DNA of 64,000 nt, taken from contig JAKFAO010000012.1 in the NCBI GenBank assembly GCA_021527695.1, forward strand, positions 1 through 64,000, written 5' to 3'. This DNA comes from Naematelia aurantialba (Eukaryota > Basidiomycota > Tremellomycetes > Tremellales > Naemateliaceae). The notes beneath the pieces were generated by a model. It saw only the letters and a program-made list of their open reading frames with translations, did not search any database and was not told the origin of the DNA. Each line of letters opens with the position of its first letter. The stretch's first letter is position 1. Shown here piece after piece: positions 11,036 through 22,075 of this stretch. Made by a program: the position numbers and the translations under genes.

Positions 11036-12659
11036 TCATTCCTCACCCTCAAACTCCTTCAGACCCTCGTAGTATTTGTACCCTCTGCAACCAGGGGACA
11101 TTAGCAATGATGGATGCCATGCTGGACTCGATACTTACATAAGCTCAGAAAAGTCACAGTAGCGAGCACGCGCCGTGGTGCTGCCGTATACGCTGCTAAC
11201 ATCCTCGGGCGTCAAGGTGATGTATCTGGCATTCTCAAGGATGCGCTTTGAAGTGACGCTCTTTGGAATGACCGAGACACCCTCCTGTTGTTCATGCATC
11301 CATCAGTGGCAAGCCAAGCTGCAAAAAGCCGGGACCTACTGCAATCTGAAGAGAGATCAGGATTTGAGCCGGAGAGGCGTCATACTTCTTGGCGAGCTGA
11401 ACCACTGCAGCGTCCTGCATGACAGGCGGCAGCTTGTCCCCTTTGCTGTAGGACGGATTGGTATTGCCTAAAGGAGAGTAGGCCGAGACGTGCATGCCAA
11501 TCTTGGTTCTGGTAGTGAAACATCAAGAGGATACCTCGTGACCCACCTCCTTGTGCCACGCAACGAACTTGTGCTGAGGGAGATAAGGATGTCTCTCAAG
11601 CTTGGTGAAGAAATGAGTCACAGATAGCTTCTTGATGTAACGAACTGACCTGGTGCACTGCTGGCTTGACCTTGCAGTTGTCGAGTAGCTTCTCAGTTTC
11701 GGTCTTGCTAAAGTCTACGCACTAATGGGTATTTGCTACGGTCTACGATGAGAAAATGCGCACTGCTGATGCCAATGTTTCGGCACTTTCCAGTATCGAG
11801 CAGTTCTAGAATTGCATGGTCAGTCAGCTTTTGAGAAGACACCAACCGACTTCTCAACTTACTCTCCATCGCTGCCCAGGTATCGGTGTAAGGCACATCG
11901 ATAACCTTGATGCCCTCCACCTCGGGGTCCATTGCACAAGGGTAGTGCATCAGGTAAAGGTCGACATAGTCCAGCTGAAGGTCTGCAAGGGATTTTTCAA
12001 ATGCTAAAAGTACGTCTTTAGGCCGATGCGCGGCTTCGAGGTTACATTAGGACAGATCGTTTGACTCCATTCCAGCGGCTTACTGTTCCAAAGCTGTTTA
12101 ATGGGTGCTGTCAGACCATTGAGTCTGTCGACTTTGTGGTTACTAACCTTTGCAGTAACCCAGATATCCTTTCTTGGAATGGCGGACTCCTTGATACCTT
12201 GGCCTTTACAGGGTGAACAACATCAATCGGTGGAGGGTAAGAGCGTAGACTGTCACTCACCAACTTCTTTTTCGTTGCCGTAGATACTATATTACGACAG
12301 TCAGCACATACGTACAGCGCTGGTCGATCTCGTACCTCGCCGTGTCAATTAAGCGCTGATACAGGAAATCAGCCGGGGCGTGGAGGGGCGGAGGGGACGA
12401 GACTCACATAACCATTCTGAAGAGCAAACTTGACAGCCTGCAACAACCAAGAGCGCTTTGTTAGTTTGCTAACAGCTAAGAGAAAAACAAGGATGTAGCT
12501 GTAAACACGGCGTTCGACGTCAGCTCAGTCGGTCGTGATGTAAAGAATATCATACCTCGCCTCTTTTACTTCGCCTGGAGCCGACTGCCATGTCCCCAGA
12601 CCAAAACCGGGGAGGTTATCGCCAGATGGCAACTTGAACGCTGGGAATTCAGAAGCCAT
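11036..12659 (-). CDS. Aldo-keto reductase I
   Basis: Start ATG at 12659 (MASEFPAFKLPSGDNLPGFG), stop at 11036, with about nine small introns. The strand shows the AKR layout: GLGTW near the N-terminus, then the catalytic Asp and Tyr in RLIDTASIYGNEKEVG (across two introns), the Lys in KDIWVTAK and the His in the DLYLMHYP segment. Cofactor-side motifs come later (SAYSPLGNTNP, then a SVIPKS-like stretch). It would reduce aldehydes or ketones with NAD(P)H in the cytosol, within a fold shared with fungal xylose reductase and glycerol dehydrogenase relatives. Its upstream region carries five GTGGGC motifs, as in the NCS1 modules, so it is probably co-regulated with them. The physiological substrate is unknown. 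Confidence 0.85.
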
Positions 12660-12743
12660 GGTTGGAGTACGTTTCATGTGAAGGATGTCTTTGCCATATG
12701 TTTTGTTGGAATTTGCAAAGTATAGCATCGGTAAGCGCCAGCC

Positions 12744-13058
12744 GTGGGCGGGGTCTATCGATCAATCCCGTGCGAGGTCCGGCCCAAACCCAAGAGTATG
12801 GGTGAAGAGAATCCGAGAGTGGGCAAGCCTGGGAACTCCCCAGTTCATCCAATCATAGTATGAGCAGTCTAATTTCGTTCGTTGCAACAACAGGTTCGCT
12901 ATCACTACTGTTTGGAAGGCTATCTACTAATCAAGTGACACCGATCCGCACAAGTGGGCGGCCATTCCTCCACGGATATAAGCGGCGTATGGCCAATAGG
13001 CAAACGGGGCTTGCGCCGCAACGTCAGCTCAGGATGTGGGCTATCGACTCAGGTGGGC
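12744..13058. promoter_or_regulatory. Five GTGGGC motifs upstream of aldo-keto reductase I
   Basis: GTGGGC occurs at 12744-12749, 12819-12824, 12954-12959, 13036-13041 and 13053-13058, all in the same orientation and all within 400 bp of the reductase ATG. No coding region was recognised here. By simple chance about 0.15 copies would be expected in 315 bp of even-composition sequence, counting both strands. The GC content of this region raises that only somewhat. Confidence 0.5.
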
Positions 13059-14144
13059 GGGCATACCATTACGAATTATGGATTACTGTCAGGAACTTAT
13101 CCGACCAAACTCGACCTCGCTCCGAAGGACACCTACAAGCTCAGCGGCAAGGCTTAAGTTAGAGTAACTTGGCAACACCTGACGTCGTTCGTGTCATGAG
13201 GCTCGGGCTCTCGTCTAGGCTTTAGCTAAGTGGCACAGCAGTGCAACTGAACTCTAGCCTAACAGCGTGCCAGGCATGAATTATCTTCCAATCCGTTTGT
13301 CCAAGGCGCGAACTGTACGCGGTTGGAGTTGGAGAATCGCGAGTGCTGAGTTTGGACTCCCCTCTGAAAGGGCAACAGGCGAAGGTCATGTGCTCCAGTC
13401 TGGGCCTACATGTACTTCCTGAGCTGCCAAAGCTTTCAACCGCAGAGGTGGGGGCCGCGGAAAATGCTCCACCGGATCAGCCCATCGGCCCTTCTCTGAG
13501 AGGCCGCTAATACATGCCTTGGCAGTCTGGGCAAGGAGACGCTTCCCCAAGAACGGTTTGTTCCAAGTACCACACCTGAAATGGGTTCGGGACAACGCAC
13601 CTCTCACCATCGAATTCCTGCTTCTCGGCTACGATCGCAACCATCGGACTGTTTTCCTAGCAGGACTGGTTGGGACAAAGACAATCAAACTGCTCTAGGT
13701 CCTCACCTCGAGGGAATCTTTTGCGGACGCATCTCGACTGTCGTTTTCGATGCTCTCCTTACAGAGTGGTTTAGTCTCCAAGGAGAGGGGACCGCAGCGA
13801 TCATGGTCTTTCCACGTAAAGGATAGTATAAGTCCGAGGTATTCTCACATACGACGAGACAGGTGACGCGCCGAGATCCTGCACTGCAGGTCCGCGCAGA
13901 GTCGCGCCTCGAGCCAGGACCTCGGATACAACGTGCCCCACTTCTCTCGAAGTCTGCATCAACTGCAACGGGCTGTACGCGGGAACGTACGTCGCGTCGC
14001 CAGCCAGAGCATTGTTTCATCAGTATGGTCATTCTGTTCTAGATATGTCTACTGTATTCTTGAGACGCTACAATAACCTATTCTGAAGGAATTTGTGAAA
14101 AGGGCCAGGGTCACAATCGCACTCTAAAGATTAACAACCGCGTT
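13059..14144. other. Unassigned intergenic region of about 1.1 kb
   Basis: Only short, overlapping open frames with no recognisable domain occur between the reductase upstream region and the MFS stop codon. I see no tRNA, repeat or retroelement signature. Parts look GC-rich and faintly coding in several frames, so a decayed gene is possible, but nothing supports a specific call. Confidence 0.4.
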
Positions 14145-16489
14145 CTATCGTGAACCTCGAAGCAAAGAGCTACTGGAAGTCCACCTACGCCATGCTTTGC
14201 CCCATATAAGGAAAGCTATCGTGAAGAAGAAGGCAAAGAAGACGGGGATCGAGGGTAGGAGGGTCGCCGTCAGTCGTCCCCTGGCGATGATGAGGTCACT
14301 CATATAATAGCCGGCGGCGAAGGTAAATATGTCCTTCCAGAGCGTCATGTTGAAGGAGATCTCTCCTGCATATTGCTTGTAGCTATTTGATCAAACTTCC
14401 TTGAGCATTTAACATCAGAGTAACGAATCCCGACTCACGTGTCGATGGCATAACTGCACGAGCAGACGATGGGGGCTGTCACGCCAAAGCCATTGATACC
14501 ATTCCCGAGGACCAGGGGAATAGCCCAATGCCACCCGTATTCAACACCGCAGCCGTAAAGAACGATGCCGATCATAGATAATATACCTCCAGGGATAATG
14601 AGCCACAGTCGCATTTCAGGCTCGCGGATACCGCCGTTATTACGGGTCCGACGTTTGAGATCCTGAATGATCAACGAGAGTTCGAAGACGGGAGATAGTG
14701 ATCTTACCCAGTCCGATAACGGACCGACTACGAGGAATCCGAGCAGTGATCCTATGACACTCGGAATCGCAGTAAGTCCTACCTGACCGACAGTAAAGTT
14801 GTAAGGCGCGGCCTATGCAAATATACCACGTCAGTTTCGAGATAACCCCGTGAGTCGGGACGGAGAAGCTCACGCTCCAGACATAGGCAGCCACATAACC
14901 GCCTGCTGCTGAGGAACCACCATACTAGAATTGCCGTCAGAAGGGTTTACATGACCACCGGCATAACTCACTGCCATCCACCATACGGACACCTGAGAAG
15001 CCAGCTGTATCAGCGAAGTATTCAATCGCCTTTGCTACTAGACTCACAAGCCATGTAGCTGGGAACCTCAGAACACGCAGCACCATGAATGTCTCTTTGA
15101 TGATATTGTACTCGGGATCCTTCGCGGGGAAGAGGCCGTATCTTTGAGCCGAGGTCGGAGCTCCTTTGCCAACCAGGCTTATGCTGAGTCCATGCGCTGC
15201 CCGGTTTGCGGCCTCAACTTCGACTATGGTAGCAGTAACCTCGGCCGCCGACTCCATCTTCTCGTCGGACGGGTCAACGCCTACAGTCTGCTGTTGGGTG
15301 ATGTCGGAAACCTCCAAACTGCCTACGGCCTCTCTTCGCCATTTCGCTGAATTGCGTCAGCCCTAATATCTTCGTCTTGGAACGCCGCCAGGGGAGAAAG
15401 CTCACTCTCTGGGCAGATGAAGAAGATGACCACCTGGGAAAACGCAATCATGGCGGATATCCAGTAAAAGAACGCTCGCCATCCAATCCCTATGAGAGGA
15501 ATCAACTCTCAATTCAGATTTATTCTTGCTCACCGTTCTGTTCGAAGGCGGCGGCAATCGGCGAGGCCATGCTGGTAGCCGTGCAGATGATGCAGCTTTA
15601 GGAGTTGGATTTCGAGATCAGCACACTTGTCAGGGTGAGACATCACGTGGGCCCCCTCACAAGGAAATACCGTGGTACAACCCTCGCTCCTGTGTGAAAA
15701 AGACGCTACAGCCTTGTAAGAGAGGTTGCGTTTGTGAAGTCCGGCCCAGTCACTTACTCGGCGATCTGATAAGGTCCGATAATCTCCAAAGGTGCTCCTG
15801 TGAGTCCAATCAGGGTGCGAGCAAGGAATGCACTCCTGTAAGAGCCAGCGGCTGCGAACCAAAAGGACATCGCAATGGATAACAAGTTGCTGAAAAAGAC
15901 GGCCGGACGTCTTCCCCATGCCATCGAATAAGGAATCTAAAGAGATTTTAGTTCAAGACTCGTCACCATTGAACGCTCAACGAACCCAGAAGAAGTTTCC
16001 CAGACCCAGCAGTAATGCCATCCAGGACGTCTATGAGACCGAGGCCGCTGGTCAACGTTGTGTGCATGGATGGGTTCAAATCTTCACTCACGAAGGCAGC
16101 AATTTGATTCTCGGTGGCAGAAAACTCCAACATGAGAGGAGCATAAATAGAGGCCAATGCGGACTGAGTGCATGTCAGTCACAGTTATTAATCCCGTGGC
16201 TTTGGCGGCAGGATGGACTGAGGGGTCAAGGGGCGTTGATTTACCACTGCAATAGTGATCCACACCACATAGTTTTGCACGGCGATAAAGGACAGTGTCT
16301 GAGAAAGAAGTCATTCAGCAGCGGCTCATGTGATCGGCAGTCATCGCTCACCTTCCAGGTCCTGCTCCAATTCAGAGGATCGCTCGGGTCGTCCGATGGA
16401 GGAGGGTAATGAACCAGCTCCTCCTTGCCATCCGGATCAACCTGCTCGGTTCCGACCGGGAAGTCGTATGTGTAGTTGATCAAGGACAT
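14145..16489 (-). CDS. MFS transporter, drug:H+ antiporter-like (DHA1 type)
   Basis: The first ATG in the coding frame is at 16489 (MSLINYTYDFPVGTEQVD), the stop is at 14145, and there are about eight introns. The N-terminus ends in DPSDPLNWSRTWK, the hallmark that precedes helix 1 in fungal MFS transporters of the DHA1/synaptic-vesicle-like group. Later exons hold further transmembrane helices, a central cytosolic loop with GLFPAKDPEYN-like sequence, and the C-terminal helices LIIPGGILSMIGIVLYGCG and PSIPVFFAFFFTIAFLIWG. It is a plasma-membrane (or vacuolar) transporter with about twelve helices. Relatives export drugs, polyamines or small acids. The promoter lies in 16490-16920, where I see no other gene. 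Substrate unknown. Confidence 0.8.
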
Positions 16490-16920
16490 GTTGGGAATCA
16501 GATGCCGATATGGAGAGCTGCTCAAATCTGCTTCGTCGTGCCCCTTATATCTATCTTACCCATAGACCGTAACGCTCAGAACGCAGTGCTGGGTAGATAC
16601 CGCGAATGATCGTTGGCGGTTGCACTCGCCAGTCCCGAATCTACACATATGCAGCGAGTAATATATGCAGGTCGGCGACTTTATCTAAGCAACAGCATTT
16701 CGCTGAAATTGCCTTAACCCCTTACCCGTCTTCCTTATCTAGCCAGCGTTTGCGGAATCTCACGGAGCTTAATCGGCTCGGCCGATAGTCGAATACCATT
16801 ACTCTAACGTGTATCCCCTCCCGAGTCCGCAACCGAAGCTGGACGGCAGATCTTTACATTTGAGACGGCATGTGATCACTCTACAAGTAAGGCTTCGCAC
16901 CTGCGCACCATCCAAAACTC

Positions 16921-19068
16921 CTAGACTAATAGCTTTGAGATGAGCTCCATGGCCGCCACGCATGTTTCTTCCTGGAGCCGACCTTGCGACGCAACCTGGA
17001 TGCATACGGGCGCATCCTGAAACAGGACAGGGTCATCTGTAAAGAGCATTTTATGTCAGTTGCAGAAATCGGCCCAGGAGGGTTGAACCTTACAAAGCTT
17101 CATGTGCTGCTCGTCAAGCGGGTTGGACGCTTTCGAGGCTGTCCACTCGGAAGTGATAGCATCTTTGACTGGATCGACTGTACTGACGGGTATGACGCCA
17201 GCCGGGAAGTCTAAAAGGTTCCAAATTACCTGTAACAGTGAGTGCTCATCAACTCACTGCTGCGGAGGCGCTAGGCATGCTTACGTGATAAGTGGGCGAT
17301 GTGTATACGTCCACAGGAGGAGCTACATGGCCCGCGACAGGGGAAAGAACAGCGTCAATTCTACCAGTTTCCGTACGTGCTGCCAATTTCGCGACGAAGT
17401 CTGCATATGTCTTCTCAAAGACGTTTCGCTTGCGTATGGTGCCGAAGAAGTCGGAGCAGGATTCGACTGTCGTCTTCAGCGGACCTGTAAGAATTTCTCT
17501 GAAGAGCACAAGTCAGCTGCTATTCCGTGACTTTCTGATATGGACTTGCGGGTAGAGAGGCTCCCCTGAAGCGGCACAGGCGTCGACGACGGCGAGACCG
17601 CCGCTAGCGCCTAGGATCTCCCAACAAAGCATCATTCCTGACATCCACAGGTCTCCCACATCCATTGCAATGACTGCACGGTTGTCAGCCAACACTGTTA
17701 CTTGGTAAACTTGACGATGTCACCCGCCTTCGTGGCCGGCTGATTTAAGCTTCTGCTCGACCTCGAGTAGAGCACGCTTTCTCCACGTCAGAAGCTTCTC
17801 GGGTAGACCGTGCTAACTGCACTCACCTGGATAGGAGGGTGAGGTGTGAATACATTGTCATGCTTGATGATAGCAAAAGTGCACTTTTTTGGCAGCTGAA
17901 CTGGTCTCCATGGCATAGGCACCACTTTACGATGAAGCTTATTAGCTACGAAGAATTATACCAGGCATCAGTCCAACTCACCATGAGGATCTTTCTTCCA
18001 TGGTTCCGACGCCAGAACGCTGCTCATGAGAAGATCGATTCCAGCCATGCTCCGGGACAGAGGACCGGCAGCGGGAAGGATGCCTTCATTGCCTTGGGCC
18101 AAAGCTGCCAAGCCGAGGTACGGCATACGTCCTGCGGATGGTTTAAAACCATAGAGACCGCAACAATACGATGGTATCCTGATAGAGCCAGCGATGTCCG
18201 TTCCGACACCCAATGGGGACCCTTTGAAGCCGATCAGAGAGCCCTCTCCTCCGGATGAACCTCCACTGGAGAGAGACCTGTTGAAAGGATTGAGAGATCG
18301 ACCGAAGATGCTACAGGGGGCAATGTAATTCAGCCGTGATCACCAATGAACCCCTATTACGGCCACCTACTTGTTTTTGGAGTGCGCCAACATGAGACTC
18401 AAGGGTATCTGTGTTTTGCAATAGAGTACAGCACCCTGCTCCAAGAGCGCGTCCACGATGACAGCGTTGGTTTTGGGAATGTTACCGATCCATGAGACGG
18501 TTCCTATTGTGGTTTCGATACCGACAATATCCGCTTGGTCCTGGATGTGCGGAGGACAAGGTGAGATGGTGGAATTACTACCGTATTGAAAGGTCTTACC
18601 TTCAAGCTGACAGGTACTCCGTGCAGCGGCCCAACAACAGATCCCGTGTTAGCCAAGATATCATCGAGCTCCTTTGCCCTCGCTAGAGCCCTGTCGAAGA
18701 AGATTTCGGTCAGGCAGTTGACGACCTGTTGAGCCAAAGTCGCACGCATACAGAAAGCTGCAGCTTTGTCAATGGAAAACCAACACATGACGCCGCTACA
18801 CACCTACAGCAACCTCATACGCCGAATATTCTTTCCTCTTGATTCTGTCCGCCAGAAGCTTGACATCGTCCAGGTCGGTGATCTCAAGCTCCTTGGCTGT
18901 CATCTTGCCGCTTTGGGCGGCGAAGCCAGCAACATTGGTGACATCTGGCAAAGGAAGTTGTTGCCTTGGCACGGTGTACTTTGGCGGTATACATGCTGCT
19001 TGTTGTGCGACCTTTGCCGCCACTTTGATCTGCCAGGGGGCGAGCTCCTCTGGCGCAGATACCATCAT
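16921..19068 (-). CDS. Amidase (amidase-signature family)
   Basis: Start at ATG 19068 (MMVSAPEELAPWQIK); an in-frame ATG at 19125 is an alternative. Stop TAG at 16921, with about nine introns. The catalytic elements of the amidase-signature family are all seen. Lys is in GPLHGVPVSLK (near 18600), cis-Ser lies in the GGSSGGEG loop (near 18250), and the nucleophile Ser is in GVGTDIAGSIRIPSYCCGLY. The C-terminus has the expected NLLDFPAGVIPVSTVDP and DAPVCIQVASQGR segments. It resembles fungal general amidases such as acetamidase, which release ammonia from carboxamides. It is transcribed divergently from a Zn2Cys6 regulator 272 bp away, an arrangement that suggests local control by that regulator. 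Length and triad look intact. Confidence 0.85.
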
Positions 19069-19340
19069 ATTGAATGACGAGGGAATAGTGTGGAAAGTCT
19101 TGGACTCACAGTGCTCGTTGCTCATGCACCACCCGCTCCTTTTTATTGTACTGTGTTGGACAAAGGCGATATTCGGCGCAGGGGATTCGCGTGGCAGGGA
19201 CAGGATAGATAGCACAAAGAATGGCTAGATAAATGCTAACGGAGAGTGACGGCAAACTCCGTAACTCTCTTATCTACCCAACTGCCTCTTGACAGAGTGA
19301 TTTACACATCCTCACGGGAACGGTTGTCCATGAAGGCATC
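19069..19340. promoter_or_regulatory. Divergent promoter, amidase and Zn2Cys6 regulator
   Basis: The 272 bases between the amidase start (19068) and the regulator start (19341) must hold both promoters. No GTGGGC cluster was seen, unlike the NCS1 modules. Shared control by the adjacent regulator is inferred from layout only. Confidence 0.45.
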
Positions 19341-21706
19341 ATGCCTGCATCCAAGAGAGCGTCGAGAGGCCGAGGTGTAGGAATCCGCGTTCCTCAATCT
19401 CGTTCTCGGTGGGGTTGTTTTGAATGCAAATCGCGAAGAGTCAAAGTGGGTAGCCAGCTATAGTTTGGACCCCGCTCATGCTCATGTCCGGTTCTTAGTG
19501 CTCGGAAGAGCGAGAGAAATGCTCATCATGTAAGGATCTGGACGTCGAATGCGTATATCCCGTTCGACCGACCACGAGCCAGGCCACAAATGGTGAAGCT
19601 CAGCTGTCGCACCCATGGGCGATGATAACCGCTTCCGAGCATCGGCCGTCCAGTACCCCATTGCAATGGACTTTGCCCCTGTCCGAAGGCGACGATAATG
19701 CTGGGGCTTTTTCTTCTCTGCTGTCACTGGACCAAATACCCTCCATTCTGACAGGCGAAGCGGCCGTTCCACAACGTATGCTTACGACCATACGGGCCGA
19801 GACGATGGACCAGCCGCCCGGCGGTAATGAGGTGGAAAATTCGAGATCGGATGAGACTGCCTCTACCAGTGCGACAACGTCCTCGCTGCAGCCAGCAGCC
19901 TTTTCGACAGAAACGTTGGCCAGCACCGAGGCCGCAATGGATCAAACAGTGTCCCTGACAACGGGGACAAAGGCTACGAAAGACGCTCCCTTCTCTTCTC
20001 AGTCTTTGAATGGGCAGGATTGGCCGGGAACGTCTACAGTACCTAACTGTCTGAGGTTCTTCCAGCCTTTCATTTCGGCTCTAGGACTGGGCAAAAATGA
20101 TAGAGTACGGTCCATCCTTTTTGAACCACGACATTGGGAGGTCAGTTGCTTTGAGCCACTACAAAGTTGAGATGGTCTAATCGGCCGCGTTTCAGCTGTT
20201 ACGAATGTTTGAGTACGATACCAACCGATCACTGGTTACGCGTCATGAGCAGGTGAGACCCGCCGATTACTCTGATTTCTAACACGGGTTCAGAGCTCAT
20301 CTCTGACCATTTTGGTGCGAAGCAATCTGTCCAAGATCCAGAATGATTCACCATCGATAGCGGGCGTGCTTCACGCCATCTTGTGCGCCGCAGCAGTACA
20401 TCGGAGCAATTTAGAAAACTCTACCTCGAGTCCTCGCAACGCGGGCTACTCCGCCAGTTTCAACCCACACGGCCAGTCAAGTGTAAGATGGCATTCAGGC
20501 TCCTTGGAAGCACAACATCATCGACAGAAAGCGCTCTCGATGATGAAGATAGCGGTGGAACAACAGGAGATGACTGAGCAGGCGAAATTGACTGCGAGCA
20601 TGCGGTGGAACCAATATCTCATTCAGTCCATCTCAATCATCCTGCTGATAGCGGCCTCTGTATGTCTCAGGTCTCGCCTGGTGAAACAGAAATGCTGATC
20701 TTGCAACGCTCAGATTATAGAGGGCGACCCTTACATGCTGCCCGTACTCTTGCAGACGTATACCGCCGGAGTTGCTCCTGCTTGCGAACCGCCAACACCT
20801 CTTCTCCGTCTACAAAAAGATGTCATCGAGCATCTTTTCGCCATCTACGATATTCTATGGTGTCTCACAAACAGAAAAGCAGCTGGTACTATAAACCGCA
20901 ATATCATCATCTCGGAACGTCAATCAAGCGGATATGGTCCCATACAGGACGTAGAATCGTCAGTAGCCTTCCGGAGAGACCTATCTCACATTTTTGGGGT
21001 CGGCTTCGCAATGTGGAAAACGTTAGGTACCGTCTGCAATTTGGTGCTCCGCTATAGGACAACGAGAGACTCAGCGAACCAGTCCCCCGCCTCACAAAGC
21101 GCTACCTTGGCACTCTCGGAAGTGGTGGCTGAGGCTTCAGGGTTGCTGTATCATCTCTGTGAGAGATGGGGGAATGACGAGACGGTCCTATGTCGTGCTG
21201 GCGAGCCCATGCGGATACAGCTCGGTAATGAGGCAAGTAGTCACATCAGCCGACCAAGTCTCTATGAGCTTATTCTGATCTGTGCATATCCTAGATGTTC
21301 CGCCACGCCTGCATCATCTACCTTCTCAAGGCGGTGTTCTCAGCAAGATCGCGGGACAGCCGGATCCGGGCAAGCGTACGTGCTATAGTAGAATATGTCG
21401 CCGAAGTCCCGTTGTGCGCACAGGTTGGGGTAAACTGGCCCTTAGTGGTGAGTGACAGGCATCTTCCCTTGGTATCATGTCAACCTGATCCTCATCCTCT
21501 TCAAGGTGGCTGGAGCGGAGGCTCGAGATGAGAAACATCGAGCGACCGTGCGCTCGCTTCTGCAAGTGAGTGTGTCGAACGGGCAGAAGATGTATGGCGT
21601 CTGCCTTGCGGTGCTTGGTCCCTTGTGGGAAGCTAGAGATGCGGGTGATGAGAGCTTGTGTTGGAGCGAAGTGACAGCGGAGCTTGGTGGCCCGATTATA
21701 ATATGA
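19341..21706 (+). CDS. Zn2Cys6 transcription factor next to the amidase
   Basis: Start ATG at 19341 (MPASKRASRGRG). An overlapping ATG at 19330 quickly hits a stop. The zinc cluster is split by an intron after GCFECKSRRVK; the next exon opens CSEEREKCSSCKDLDVEC. Spacing is C-x2-C-x6-C-x6-C-x2-C-x6-C, the perfect binuclear-cluster pattern. A Ser/Thr-rich linker and a fungal transcription-factor middle region follow across further introns, with LQPFISALGLG-like helices near 20060. The end is LGPLWEARDAG followed by ELGGPIII, a usual C-terminal helix in this family. It is a nuclear regulator. Being divergent from the amidase gene, it probably controls amide use, much as AmdR-type regulators do, although it is not shown to be an AmdR orthologue. 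Confidence 0.8.
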
Positions 21707-22075
21707 AGTCGCCTACGTTTCAGTGGATGCCAGAATCACTTCTGGCGATAGCTTCGCACCGTAAGTTAATCAGATGTCGTTATGACACTGGTTTCATCTA
21801 CTCCATGCTTCGTTTTAAGCTTCCATCATGTCAGGACCCTCATCACGCAACTTGGGCAATGAGTCAATTTCTACCCCCAGGGCGTGATGGTCGTGGTTTG
21901 ACTCAATGTTGGACTGACCCTGGGCTGACAAGAAGGGATAAACATTGAAGGAGCAAAGCATGCCGTCCAGAAAGCTCAACGGCGAGACGATGGTCATGCT
22001 ATGGGTTCGCGCTGTTTGAATGCTAAAAATTGCAATGTCCATATACATTCTCCAGACCCCGTTCTCTGAAATTCT

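Noticed and set aside
12860..13162. 100-codon plus-strand frame upstream of aldo-keto reductase I
   Set aside because: No domain; it lies over the GTGGGC-rich promoter and looks non-coding.
13703..14032. 109-codon minus-strand frame with several Cys residues
   Set aside because: Cys spacing does not fit a Zn2Cys6 or C2H2 finger, and no splice continuation was found.
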